Shown one piece after another: positions 44,160 through 52,251 of a stretch of DNA of 64,000 nucleotides. The stretch covers positions 3,913-67,912 of the forward strand of contig CBINDO010000009.1 of NCBI GenBank assembly GCA_966249405.1, written 5' to 3'. The notes beneath the pieces were generated by a model. That model ran no database searches. It had not been told where the DNA came from and saw only the letters and a list, made by a program, of their open reading frames with translations. This DNA is from SZUA-265 sp966249405. GTDB taxonomy: Bacteria > Myxococcota_A > Polyangia > Polyangiales > Polyangiaceae. Positions within the stretch are counted from its first letter, which is position 1. Each line of letters opens with the position of its first letter. The position numbers and the translations under genes are program-made.

Positions 44160-46403
44160 TCATTCGGCAGCGGCGGCCGAAACCTCCGGCTGACACGACT
44201 CGAGCAGCAGCTCGACGACATCGAGTTGCCGCACCGTCGCCTCCTTTTCCTCACTCTTGATGCCGTCGGTCAACATCGTCATGCAGAACGGACACGCGCT
44301 CGACAGCACCGATGCTCCCGAGGCGAGCAGTTGTTTGGTGCGCTTGATGTTCACGCGATCCTTGTTCTGCTCTTCCATCCACATCTGCGCTCCACCTGCG
44401 CCACAACACAATCCTTTGTTGTGGTGCGTTTCGGGCTCGACCAATTCCACGCCCGGAATGCGCCGTAAGATGTCGCGCGGCGGCTCGTAGATTTGGTTGT
44501 AGCGGCCGAGGTAACACGAGTCGTGGTAAGTGACCTTGGCATTGACCGCTTTGGTCGGCACGAGACGCCGCTCTGCCAACAATCCGAGTAGATAATCGGT
44601 GTGGTGGACGACCTCGTATTTGCCGCCGAAGTCCGGGTATTCATTGAGCAAAGTGTTGAAACAGTGCGGGCAGGTCGTGAGGATCTTCTTGACGCCGCCT
44701 TGTTCTTTGTAGCCGTTCAATGTGGCGACGTTGGTCTCGGCCAACATGGAGAACAGGTACTCGTTTCCGGCACGCCGGGCCGGGTCACCCGTGCACGTCT
44801 CTTCTTCACCCAAGACCGCAAAGTCGACCCCAGCTTGGCGAAGCAAGGTCGCCGTTGCGCGGGCGATGCGCTTGGCGCGATCGTCGTAACTCGCGGCGCA
44901 ACCGACCCAATACAACACCTCGGCGTCGGGCTTTGCGGAGGCCATCGGGACGTCGAGCCCGGACGCCCAATTGGCCCGATCCATTCGCGAAAGGTTCCAC
45001 GGGTTGCCGTTCACCTCCATGCCCTCGAACGGCTTGCTGAGAGCGGTTGGGAACGTGTCGCCCTTGATCATCACCTCGTGGCGCCGCATCTGGACGATCT
45101 TGTCGACGTAGGTGATCATCACGGGGCACTGCTCTTCGCAAGCCCGGCACGTCGTGCAAGCCCAGATGACGTCGGGGTCGATCACGTCCGGAAGGAGGTT
45201 CTTGGCCGCCCACGCGGCATCGGCGTCTTTGGGCGCAGGAGCCTCGGCGTCCTCCACCGCAGCACTTGGTGCGGGGTTCCAGCGCGGCACACCGTCCGAC
45301 AACGCCATCACCTCGGCCTGTCTGGAATACAGGTGATTGCGCAGGTCGATCGTCAGGTGTTTGGGGCTCAGCTTTTTACCCGTCGTGTAGGCTGGGCAGT
45401 TGTCGCTGCAGCGCCCGCACTCGGTGCACGAGTAGAAGTCGAGGATGTCTTTCCAGGTGAAGTGCTCGATGCGCGCGTACCCGATGCGCGCCCGGCTCAT
45501 GTCGGTTTCTTCTGACGCCTTCTCGACCAGGGACATCAGGGCTTCGGTGTCTTTGGCCAACGGACGCAGACGACCCGGCGCCGTCAAGTCGCTGAAGTAA
45601 ACGTTGGGGATCGCGGTGATTTCGTGAAACTGCTTCGAGTACGGCAGGATGTTCATGAACACCAGCACGAGCACCGAATGGGTCCAGAAGCCGAGGTGAG
45701 CCAGGAACACGAGTAAACCAGGCGAGGTGCCCTCGAGCAGCACTGCCAGTGCCGAGCCGGCGGGCTCGTGCAATGGCTCCCACACGACACTGGCTGGAGC
45801 CACTCCGAGCGGCGCGGCAATCTCCGTCGCCGAATCGCAAGCGTCCGCGCCAGCGGCGCATAATTGCGCAAGATTGACGTGCAGCACCCGCGCTGCCCCA
45901 TCGTACAATACGTCGGCAAACATCATCGTGAAGTAGATGGCGAGGATCGCCAACCCTTCGAAATTCAAAGACATTCGACGTTGCGGATGCCACGTGCGAT
46001 AGCCGAGAAAAATGAACGCGCCGAGGAACACGAGGATCGCGAACACATCTTTGACGAACGCGTAGATATGCCCGAGCGGCAGCCCCAGGAAGCCCTCCGG
46101 TTCGAGCACCCACAGGTTGAATGGCGGGTAGAAACCCCGGCCCCACAACACGAGCGAGCGCACTATCAGCACGAAAAAGCCCACGAAAATCAGCTGATGA
46201 GCGATGCCCGCCAGCAAGTAGTAGCGAAGCTTCTTCTGAAAGAAAGCGATCGTCCACACCCGCTCCAAACGCCGGTCGACTTGGTCCGTGCGCGACTCGT
46301 GAGTGGTGTCTCCTACGCGCAGCAATGCCATGCGCCTGCGCCAGCTCACCGTGAAGGCGGCGAAAGACACGATCAATACCAACGCCATCGCGACGGGATT
46401 CAT
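44160..46403 (-). CDS. Membrane Fe-S oxidoreductase, FadF/HdrD-like (ETF:quinone reductase type)
   Basis: A protein of 747 residues. The N-terminal ~270 residues contain about six membrane helices of the NarI-like type. Two 4Fe-4S motifs follow (CTECGRCSDNCP and CTTCRACEEQCP). The C-terminal half has two CCG domains that bind a noncubane cluster: WVGCAASYDD and HDSCYLGRYN, with GLCCGAGGAQM and SACPFCMTML. This is the architecture of Bacillus FadF and mycobacterial EtfD, which pass electrons from electron-transfer flavoprotein to menaquinone during fatty acid oxidation. No etfAB lies in this window. The substrate assignment rests on architecture alone. Confidence 0.88.
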   Translation of the reverse strand: MNPVAMALVLIVSFAAFTVSWRRRMALLRVGDTTHESRTDQVDRRLERVWTIAFFQKKLRYYLLAGIAHQLIFVGFFVLIVRSLVLWGRGFYPPFNLWVLEPEGFLGLPLGHIYAFVKDVFAILVFLGAFIFLGYRTWHPQRRMSLNFEGLAILAIYFTMMFADVLYDGAARVLHVNLAQLCAAGADACDSATEIAAPLGVAPASVVWEPLHEPAGSALAVLLEGTSPGLLVFLAHLGFWTHSVLVLVFMNILPYSKQFHEITAIPNVYFSDLTAPGRLRPLAKDTEALMSLVEKASEETDMSRARIGYARIEHFTWKDILDFYSCTECGRCSDNCPAYTTGKKLSPKHLTIDLRNHLYSRQAEVMALSDGVPRWNPAPSAAVEDAEAPAPKDADAAWAAKNLLPDVIDPDVIWACTTCRACEEQCPVMITYVDKIVQMRRHEVMIKGDTFPTALSKPFEGMEVNGNPWNLSRMDRANWASGLDVPMASAKPDAEVLYWVGCAASYDDRAKRIARATATLLRQAGVDFAVLGEEETCTGDPARRAGNEYLFSMLAETNVATLNGYKEQGGVKKILTTCPHCFNTLLNEYPDFGGKYEVVHHTDYLLGLLAERRLVPTKAVNAKVTYHDSCYLGRYNQIYEPPRDILRRIPGVELVEPETHHNKGLCCGAGGAQMWMEEQNKDRVNIKRTKQLLASGASVLSSACPFCMTMLTDGIKSEEKEATVRQLDVVELLLESCQPEVSAAAAE

Positions 46404-46480
46404 GGGGCTATTCCTAACGGTTCAGCCGACGATCGGCAACTGTACGGCACCTACGGCTGAAACACCGGGAAACACAATCC

Positions 46481-46963
46481 CTACGTCCACGTCAGCCAAC
46501 CCCAGAATGCCGTCAGCACCAAGAGCATGAGCAAGATCTTCCACTTCAGCTGGCTGAACCTCGCTGACTTCCACGTCGGGGTCGAAACGGGTGACACTCC
46601 AGGACTGAAGGCAGGTGCCGGATGAACGTCCAACAACCAATGCCCCGCGGCGGCGTCCGTTTCGCGCCTGACCCCGAGGTGCGGCAACCTCACGGTGAAT
46701 ACCGACGATGCATCGTGCGGCGAGATGCACACCGTTACCGGCTCTGACTGGAGCTCGTCCCCGAAGCCAAAACCTCCGCGATTATCGCAAGTTGCACACC
46801 CGCCCCCGCCACACTTCTCACACGTGACTCGGCGCGGGCGAGTCACCAGCAGTTGCCCGCCCTGGGAGAGCCAGCTGGCGGGCACGGTGATGCGAGAACG
46901 CACGTCGGGTCCGCGGTCTCCTGCGAGTTCTGCCGTGACTTTGGCCAGCGGTTGTTTCGTCAT
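46481..46963 (-). CDS. Zinc-ribbon (DnaJ-like CxxCxGxG) protein with C-terminal membrane helix
   Basis: A protein of 160 residues. A DnaJ-like zinc motif sits near residue 48: CEKCGGGGCATCDNRGGFGFG, that is, two CxxC pairs with Gly between. The N-terminal part may form beta structure (ITVPASWLSQGGQLLV). It ends in one membrane helix (ILLMLLVLTAFWGWLTW), so it is tail-anchored with the zinc part in the cytoplasm. It lies 12 bases after a lipoprotein gene and 77 bases before the FadF-like gene, all on the minus strand. A chaperone-like role for the Fe-S protein is possible but unproven. Confidence 0.75.
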   Translation of the reverse strand: MTKQPLAKVTAELAGDRGPDVRSRITVPASWLSQGGQLLVTRPRRVTCEKCGGGGCATCDNRGGFGFGDELQSEPVTVCISPHDASSVFTVRLPHLGVRRETDAAAGHWLLDVHPAPAFSPGVSPVSTPTWKSARFSQLKWKILLMLLVLTAFWGWLTWT

Positions 46964-46975
46964 CGTCGGCCCCGC

Positions 46976-47581
46976 TCACAGCTCCCACACGAACACGCGT
47001 TGAGGTTGGTCTGGCGACAGGGAGAACGACTCGCTCTGCAATGTCGCTCCGAGTCGCGCGCTCAAATTGACGGCGACGGGTTCGCGCAGTTCCTGCCGCG
47101 GAGCCAACCGAACCACGACTCGATATCGTCCGGCCTTGGGTTCGCGGTTCGGCGCCAGCACCACGTTCTCGACGTTCGAGCCACGGCATCTGCGTTCATC
47201 CCTTCCGGGGCAATCGCGGTCCTTGATCAGCCCGCTGCTCGAAACTGCACCCACTCGCGCTTGGCCTCCGTCGGGGTCAGTGACCTCCAGGTCCAAATCC
47301 GCGTCCTCGTCCCACGCGATCACGAACTGAACCAGCCCCGACCCCATGCCGCATCCCTCGTCCACGAGGCCGTTGCAGTTGTTGTCCCGCGCGTCCGAGC
47401 ACTGCTCGGGACCGCCTGGAGAACAGGCCCACGACGCGGAACCAAGGGCGGGCGCTGACGGGCGAACCGCGGCCGCCGCACAAGCCGACACCGAGCAGCC
47501 CAACCACCAGAGCGACACCAATCTTGCAAAGAGATTGAGGGCGTCGAGCGAGTGTGATGGCCAAGCCATGGACGCTTTCAT
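46976..47581 (-). CDS. Secreted Cys-containing protein, probable lipoprotein
   Basis: About 201 residues from the ATG at 47581 (alternatives at 47599 and 47569). A hydrophobic lead with WWLGCSVSACAAA gives several candidate lipid-attachment Cys. Then comes the module CSDARDNNCNGLVDEGCGMG, a Ca-binding-like MopE/DNNCNG repeat found in many myxobacterial proteins, and a beta-rich C-terminal domain (VIAWDEDADLDLEVTDPDGGQ ... RYRVVVRLAP) of the bacterial pre-peptidase or DUF2135 kind. Residues Asp-Glu-Asp-Ala-Asp look like a metal site. A strong stem-loop sits four bases before the ATG, leaving no room for a ribosome-binding site. Confidence 0.75.
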   Translation of the reverse strand: MKASMAWPSHSLDALNLFARLVSLWWLGCSVSACAAAAVRPSAPALGSASWACSPGGPEQCSDARDNNCNGLVDEGCGMGSGLVQFVIAWDEDADLDLEVTDPDGGQARVGAVSSSGLIKDRDCPGRDERRCRGSNVENVVLAPNREPKAGRYRVVVRLAPRQELREPVAVNLSARLGATLQSESFSLSPDQPQRVFVWEL

Positions 47582-47585
47582 AACA

Positions 47586-47611
47586 CCAGAGCGCCCCAAA
47601 GGGCGCTCTGG
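47586..47611 (-). terminator. Perfect 11-bp stem-loop after the HEAT-repeat gene
   Basis: CCAGAGCGCCC (47586-47596) pairs perfectly with GGGCGCTCTGG (47601-47611) around a 4-base loop. On the minus strand it begins 13 bases after the HEAT gene stop and ends four bases before the next ATG. No T run follows, so it may be a partial terminator, an mRNA stabiliser or a block to translation. Confidence 0.55.
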
Positions 47612-47624
47612 ATGTAGTGAAGGA

Positions 47625-50114
47625 CTACTCGTCCTTCTCGATCGTCTTCACGCCGGTGACGATCTTCGGGTTCATCAGGTCGTGGTACATCTCGCGAGCC
47701 AACTTGCCGGTTTCGCCCGGTTCGTCCCGGAGCGAGAGCAACACGCCTTGCTCCTCCATGAAACGCAGAGTGCGGAGGGCGCCCGCGCGTTTGACCGGAT
47801 CACTGCCCTTGGCCATGTCACGCAGACGTTGGCGCAGAACCACGCGAGTAAAGGAGTGTGGGCCGTTGTCGTAGAGGAGGTTGTCGAACTGCCGAGTCAG
47901 TTGGACGCGCGCCCAATCTTGGGGTGCGTCGCGGATCTCGACGCGGCTCATGGCGTTGGCGTTGTCTACGAATCGGAACAGGTGGCCCTTCTCCAGGTCC
48001 AACTTCGACCAGTAGCCGAACGAGCGATACCACATCTCCTGCAGCTCCATGAGCGCCTCGGGCGGAGCATCGGCCAACCCCGCAAGGGCGCGAGCAGCGA
48101 CGTCCGGGGTTCCGCCCAACATCAGGGCCAATCCTGCATCGAGCATCAGGCTCTCGTCTTTGAGCAACTCGAACAGCTTCTCCTGCACGTCCGGCGTCAA
48201 ACCAGCCTTACCAATGGCACGAGCGACCTGGTGGCGGAGCTTCATCTCCGAGTTCGACTTGAGCAGGGGCAGTAGCGCGGACGAGGTACCCGTGATCGGG
48301 CGCTGTACGAGGGTCTCCAGGAGGCACCAGCGGATGACCTGCTTCTCCTTCTCGTCGCCCGAGTACTCTTGGATCTTCTTGGCGACTTCGATCATGTCGT
48401 CGTCGGTCGAGGTCCAGGCCAGCGCCATACAGGCCTGCTGGCGTGCTTCTTCGTGCTCCTTGGGGTCTTCCGCATACTTCAGGAGGGTCGGGAACGCCTT
48501 GGTATCCCCCCATTCACTGAAGCCGTCGGACGCGCCGTACCCGAGTGCGCGCAGCGTCATACCCAAGATCGCGATCCCGCCACCCATCAGCGCCTCTTGA
48601 GTCACGTCGAGACTCTTGTCGCGGCGGCCCAGTTGCTTCTCGAGAGTCCCCCAATCCTCCTTCATCATACCGAGGTATCGAAGGGCGCTTTGAGAGACGA
48701 CCCAGACGTCGGGCATCGGCGGCTGCTGCCCTTCGAGCGGCAGCGCTTCCTTAGGATCCGCCCACTCCTTGAGCTTGCGCAGGTGGATCTTGGAACCCAT
48801 CAGGCTGAGCGCCCGCAAACCGTTGGCGTGCGGCATCGGCAGACTGGTCAGCCACTGCCAAATCGCCTGCTCCGACTCACTTCGGATCTGCTCGAGTTTG
48901 TCCGGGTACAGCATGGCCAAGTCGGCCAACATGCGGGACGCATAAATGCGCTCCTTGTTGTCGCGCTTGAGCAACTGCTCGTAGTCCGTCTCGTCGCCGT
49001 AGATCTTCTCGGTATCCTGGCGCAGCCGTCGGGCGAGCACCGGCACGGCACGCAAATCACCTACCGAGGCCAACGCGTAACCGACGCGGTATTGCCAATG
49101 GGGATGATTGTTCTTCTCGAGGTAGCTGGCCAACGCGTCCGAACCGCTGGGATCGGCCAGCTTGTCGATCATCTTGAAGACCTGCTCGGTCTGGTGCCAC
49201 TCGCGCGTTTTGGTTTCGGTCGAAACCGTGTCGAGAGCCAACACTAGGCCCGAGGTGCCAACACCGTCGCGAAGAGCTTCGAGATACGCCAATCGCTCTT
49301 CCGCGGTCTGACCGGTGAGCGCTTTGACCAAAGGCTCCCGAGCTGCAGCATCGCCAATCTTGCCCAATCCAGGGGCCGCCTGGTGAGCCACCGACTTGTC
49401 CGCGTCTTGGACGAGCGCGACGAGTTGTTGGGTGTACTTGGGGTCCGCGCTGCGACTCAGGACCGTGGCCACCAGCTGACGAACCGCTGCGCTGTCGTCC
49501 TTGTACATCGACGCAAGCTGGTCCAGGCTGATGAGCTCCACGATCTTGTCCGGGTCGAACGCGACGCCGCCACCGAGCTGCTGCACCTTGGAGAGGGCGC
49601 CAGCGCGGTACAGATTCATGATGTCGGCGAACGCACTGCTCTCCTTCAGCTCCACGAGAGCCCAGGCGATTTGCGGCTTGGACTCGGGACCAGCTTCTTT
49701 GAGGGCCTGGAGCAAATGGGGCTTGGCGCTTTCGGCGGCCGGTAACCCATACTCAGTGAGCGCCAGCGCTGCCTGAGAGCGGATTTTTTGTTCGGGGTCT
49801 TTGAGGGCGGCGATCGCGAGTTCCACACCCGCGTTGTCCCGTGCCCACGCCAAGCGCTTGAGCGCCTCTTCGCGCAGGTAAGGGTTGTCTGCTGCCGCGG
49901 CCCATTTGCGCCACTCGGTGATCTGCTCCTGCTCGGGCAGCACCAGGATGCGCTTCTTGACCTGAGCCGACTGCTCGGCTGTGAGCACCTCGGCGTCTTT
50001 CTCAGCGCCGAGCAACATGAAGCCCACACCGCCGCCAATCGCCGCCAGAAGTACAACCAGCGCTACGATCGGCTTGGCTTTGCCTTTACGAAATTCACCA
50101 TCATCCGCGTACAT
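47625..50114 (-). CDS. Membrane-anchored HEAT-repeat protein
   Basis: A protein of 829 residues from the ATG at 50114, which has GGAGGA four bases upstream. The frame extends a further 135 codons with no support. After a short cytoplasmic lead comes a membrane helix (PIVALVVLLAAIGGGVGFMLL), then a long array of HEAT-like alpha repeats, for example KDPEQKIRSQAALALTEYG, DDSAAVRQLVATVLSRSAD and SVAHQAAPGLGKIGDAAARE. HEAT arrays are scaffolds for protein contacts, and this one should face the periplasm. It is first in a run of eight minus-strand genes. No catalytic motif is visible. Confidence 0.85.
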   Translation of the reverse strand: MYADDGEFRKGKAKPIVALVVLLAAIGGGVGFMLLGAEKDAEVLTAEQSAQVKKRILVLPEQEQITEWRKWAAAADNPYLREEALKRLAWARDNAGVELAIAALKDPEQKIRSQAALALTEYGLPAAESAKPHLLQALKEAGPESKPQIAWALVELKESSAFADIMNLYRAGALSKVQQLGGGVAFDPDKIVELISLDQLASMYKDDSAAVRQLVATVLSRSADPKYTQQLVALVQDADKSVAHQAAPGLGKIGDAAAREPLVKALTGQTAEERLAYLEALRDGVGTSGLVLALDTVSTETKTREWHQTEQVFKMIDKLADPSGSDALASYLEKNNHPHWQYRVGYALASVGDLRAVPVLARRLRQDTEKIYGDETDYEQLLKRDNKERIYASRMLADLAMLYPDKLEQIRSESEQAIWQWLTSLPMPHANGLRALSLMGSKIHLRKLKEWADPKEALPLEGQQPPMPDVWVVSQSALRYLGMMKEDWGTLEKQLGRRDKSLDVTQEALMGGGIAILGMTLRALGYGASDGFSEWGDTKAFPTLLKYAEDPKEHEEARQQACMALAWTSTDDDMIEVAKKIQEYSGDEKEKQVIRWCLLETLVQRPITGTSSALLPLLKSNSEMKLRHQVARAIGKAGLTPDVQEKLFELLKDESLMLDAGLALMLGGTPDVAARALAGLADAPPEALMELQEMWYRSFGYWSKLDLEKGHLFRFVDNANAMSRVEIRDAPQDWARVQLTRQFDNLLYDNGPHSFTRVVLRQRLRDMAKGSDPVKRAGALRTLRFMEEQGVLLSLRDEPGETGKLAREMYHDLMNPKIVTGVKTIEKDE

Positions 50115-50334
50115 CGCATCCTCCGAGTTGGACTGCGCATAGTCGGCAGTCCGGGGCGGCGCGAGTAATAAACTGACGCCGCCGAAAATGGGCGTGCCAG
50201 CGACGCGCCGTCCTTCGCGGCTGCGCAATCTTCTGCTGAACCCAGATTTTGAGCACCGTCGACCGACCAACCCGTCGGTCTTCGTCGGGCTTGTGAGGCT
50301 CACCCTGTGTCCCTCAGTGTAAGCAAATCCAGAG

Positions 50335-51051
50335 ATGGCGTCCGTGCTCCCCCTTCCCGACCGACCGAGCTGGCAACCATTGGCAGTGTCCACAGCAGTT
50401 ACCATTGTTGCCGGAGCTAGCAGCCTATGGTTACCAGGCGCGTGGTCGGCGAACTTGGTCGGGTTGCTATTCTTCGGGGCAACGTATTGGCTCGTCTTGC
50501 GGCGAGACGCACGGACCATCGCTAGGCACGGGCTCAGTTTGGGTGGGCTTTTCGAACCAGAACCCTTGTCCGTTCAACGCATCGGGCGTGAGACGGCCGC
50601 TGCATTCGGTTGGGCCTGCGGCGCCGCGCTCCTCTTCCTTCCAGCTTTCGCAATCGGTTATGCTTGGTGGTGGCAACCGAAGGGCGGTTACCATTTTACC
50701 CTTGGCGAGTCACCGCTCAGTGACCTGGTTACTCACGTGGTGGCCATAGCGCTACCCGAGGAGATGTTTTACCGCGGTTACCTGCAGACCGAGCTGGAAC
50801 GGATTTGGCCACCAGTTACCACTGGTTGGCGGCGAGGTATCGGGCTCGCTCTAGTGGTAACCAGCCTCGTCTTCGCCATCGGTCACGTAGTTACCATTCC
50901 GCACCCCGCACGCCTGGCGGTGTTTTTCCCATCGCTCGCCTTCGGGTGGTTGAGAACGCGGACCGGAGGCATCGGTGCAAGCGTGTTGTTCCACGCGGCG
51001 TGCAACCTGTTCGCGCTCAATCTAGGGCGTGGATACGGCTTTTTTCAGTGA
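50335..51051 (+). CDS. CPBP-family intramembrane glutamic protease
   Basis: A protein of 238 residues with about six membrane helices. The CPBP (Abi/CAAX protease-like) motifs are complete: PEEMFYRGYL carries the EExxxR, IGHVVTIPHP the middle His, and VLFHAACNLFAL the last His-x-x-x-Asn. These enzymes cut substrates inside the membrane using the Glu and His residues. The wider family includes the Myxosortases proposed to process MYXO-CTERM tails, and one such tail lies in this window, so this is a candidate processing enzyme by inference only. The gene is eight bases upstream of nadC. It contains many GTTACC/GGTAAC words and a rare TTA codon. Confidence 0.9.
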   Translation: MASVLPLPDRPSWQPLAVSTAVTIVAGASSLWLPGAWSANLVGLLFFGATYWLVLRRDARTIARHGLSLGGLFEPEPLSVQRIGRETAAAFGWACGAALLFLPAFAIGYAWWWQPKGGYHFTLGESPLSDLVTHVVAIALPEEMFYRGYLQTELERIWPPVTTGWRRGIGLALVVTSLVFAIGHVVTIPHPARLAVFFPSLAFGWLRTRTGGIGASVLFHAACNLFALNLGRGYGFFQ

Positions 51052-51326
51052 AGATCATCATGCTAGACCCCATCATACTCAGGCACTACGCGGAACTCGC
51101 CCTGCGGGAAGATCTCTACTCTGGCGACGTCACGACGGACAGCGTCGTCCCAGAACGGCAGCGATCGACCGCCGCCGCTCGCGCCAAGCAGGAGCTCGTC
51201 GTGTGTGGGGGGGCCCTATTCGCCGAGTGTTTCCTGGCCCTCGATTCGACGGCACTGGTTACCACGCTGGTGAGTGACGGAACACTGGTAACTCATGGGA
51301 CGGTCTTGTGGACAGTTACTGGTAAC
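50398..51326. repeat. Cluster of GTTACC/GGTAAC words across the CPBP-nadC junction
   Basis: Ten exact GTTACC or GGTAAC words occur at 50398, 50430, 50687, 50777, 50815, 50856, 50890, 51258, 51287 and 51321, plus GTTACT at 50728 and 51315. Three sites extend to TGGTWACCA (50428, 50855, 51256). They fall in three codon phases (GTT-ACC, GGT-TAC, TTA-CCA), so they are not one codon-pair preference. By eye the word occurs only about once per 4-5 kb elsewhere in the window. Confidence 0.65.
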
Positions 51327-51902
51327 AGCAGGGCTCTGCTCAAGGCCGAGCGGTCAGCGTTGAACTACGTGCAACGCCTCTGCGGTATCAGCACGCTGGC
51401 ACGCCGCTTCGCCTCGGAGATCCCTAGTGGTTGCACTACCCGCATCGCCGATACCCGCAAGACGACGCCCGGGCTGAGGCCTCTGGAGCGGTACGCGGTC
51501 CGCGTCGGCGGCGCCAAAAACCACCGGGACAACCTCGGCAGTGCGGTGATGATCAAAGACAATCACATCGTGGCGGCCGGGGGCATCGAGACCGCGGTAC
51601 GGCTTGCCCGCGATGCGGCGCCTCACACCGCCAAGATCGTCGTCGAGGTGGAATCTCTGTCGATGCTCGACGAAGCCCTCGCGGTCGGTACCGACGTCGT
51701 CATGCTCGACAACTTCGATCCAGCGGACGTCGAGGTTGCGGTTGCACGGTGCAGAGGTCGAGCGCTGGTCGAGGTCTCGGGCGGGGTCACGTTGCAGCGC
51801 GTTCGTGCCCTGGCGATGGCCGGCGTCGACATCATCAGCGTGGGTGCACTCACCCACTCCGCAGGTTCGTCCGATATTTCGCTCGACTTCAGCGCCGCGT
51901 GA
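51060..51902 (+). CDS. nadC: Nicotinate-nucleotide pyrophosphorylase (quinolinate phosphoribosyltransferase)
   Basis: A protein of 280 residues from the ATG at 51060; a GTG at 51048 that overlaps the CPBP stop is an alternative. NadC turns quinolinate and PRPP into nicotinate mononucleotide in de novo NAD synthesis. Family motifs are present: ALREDLYSGDVTTDSV, LNYVQRLCGISTLARRF, IADTRKTTPGLR, GGAKNHRDNL and IKDNH, with a closing VEVSGGVTL and ISVGALTHS. It follows the CPBP gene closely, which may reflect cotranscription rather than function. nadA and nadB are not nearby. Confidence 0.95.
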   Translation: MLDPIILRHYAELALREDLYSGDVTTDSVVPERQRSTAAARAKQELVVCGGALFAECFLALDSTALVTTLVSDGTLVTHGTVLWTVTGNSRALLKAERSALNYVQRLCGISTLARRFASEIPSGCTTRIADTRKTTPGLRPLERYAVRVGGAKNHRDNLGSAVMIKDNHIVAAGGIETAVRLARDAAPHTAKIVVEVESLSMLDEALAVGTDVVMLDNFDPADVEVAVARCRGRALVEVSGGVTLQRVRALAMAGVDIISVGALTHSAGSSDISLDFSAA

Positions 51903-52251
51903 CGCAGCAGGCCAACCTCGACCGCGCATCCCACGCATAGTGCGCGCGACCCGGCATGGGGCGTCGCTGGCCCGGCGCGCAACGAGTGCATCGTGCGCCG
52001 CCCGGCGGGGTCAGCGGGGATGCGCAGCGCTCAATCCCGCCGATTATGCAATCGGGCGCTGGCACAGCGGTCACGGACGAGGTTCGGCTCGAGTGCTTGG
52101 CGTTGCGCATCCGACTGCACAATGCAAGGACTGGTGTCGTTGAATGTGGTCCCACGGCCAACAAAGGCGAACGGCGCGCTAGCTCCGTGAGCGGATGTGT
52201 TCACATAGCCCACGCTAGAACAACCGCCCAGAGGCGGACGACGGGCCAGCC
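51903..52251. other. 349-base intergenic region between nadC and the hybrid kinase
   Basis: I see no credible gene, tRNA or terminator with a T run. Short frames on both strands lack ribosome-binding sites and mirror the base composition. The segment presumably contains the promoter of the hybrid kinase gene, but no convincing -35/-10 pair is visible. The kinase start itself is uncertain and could lie further inside the next gene. Confidence 0.5.
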
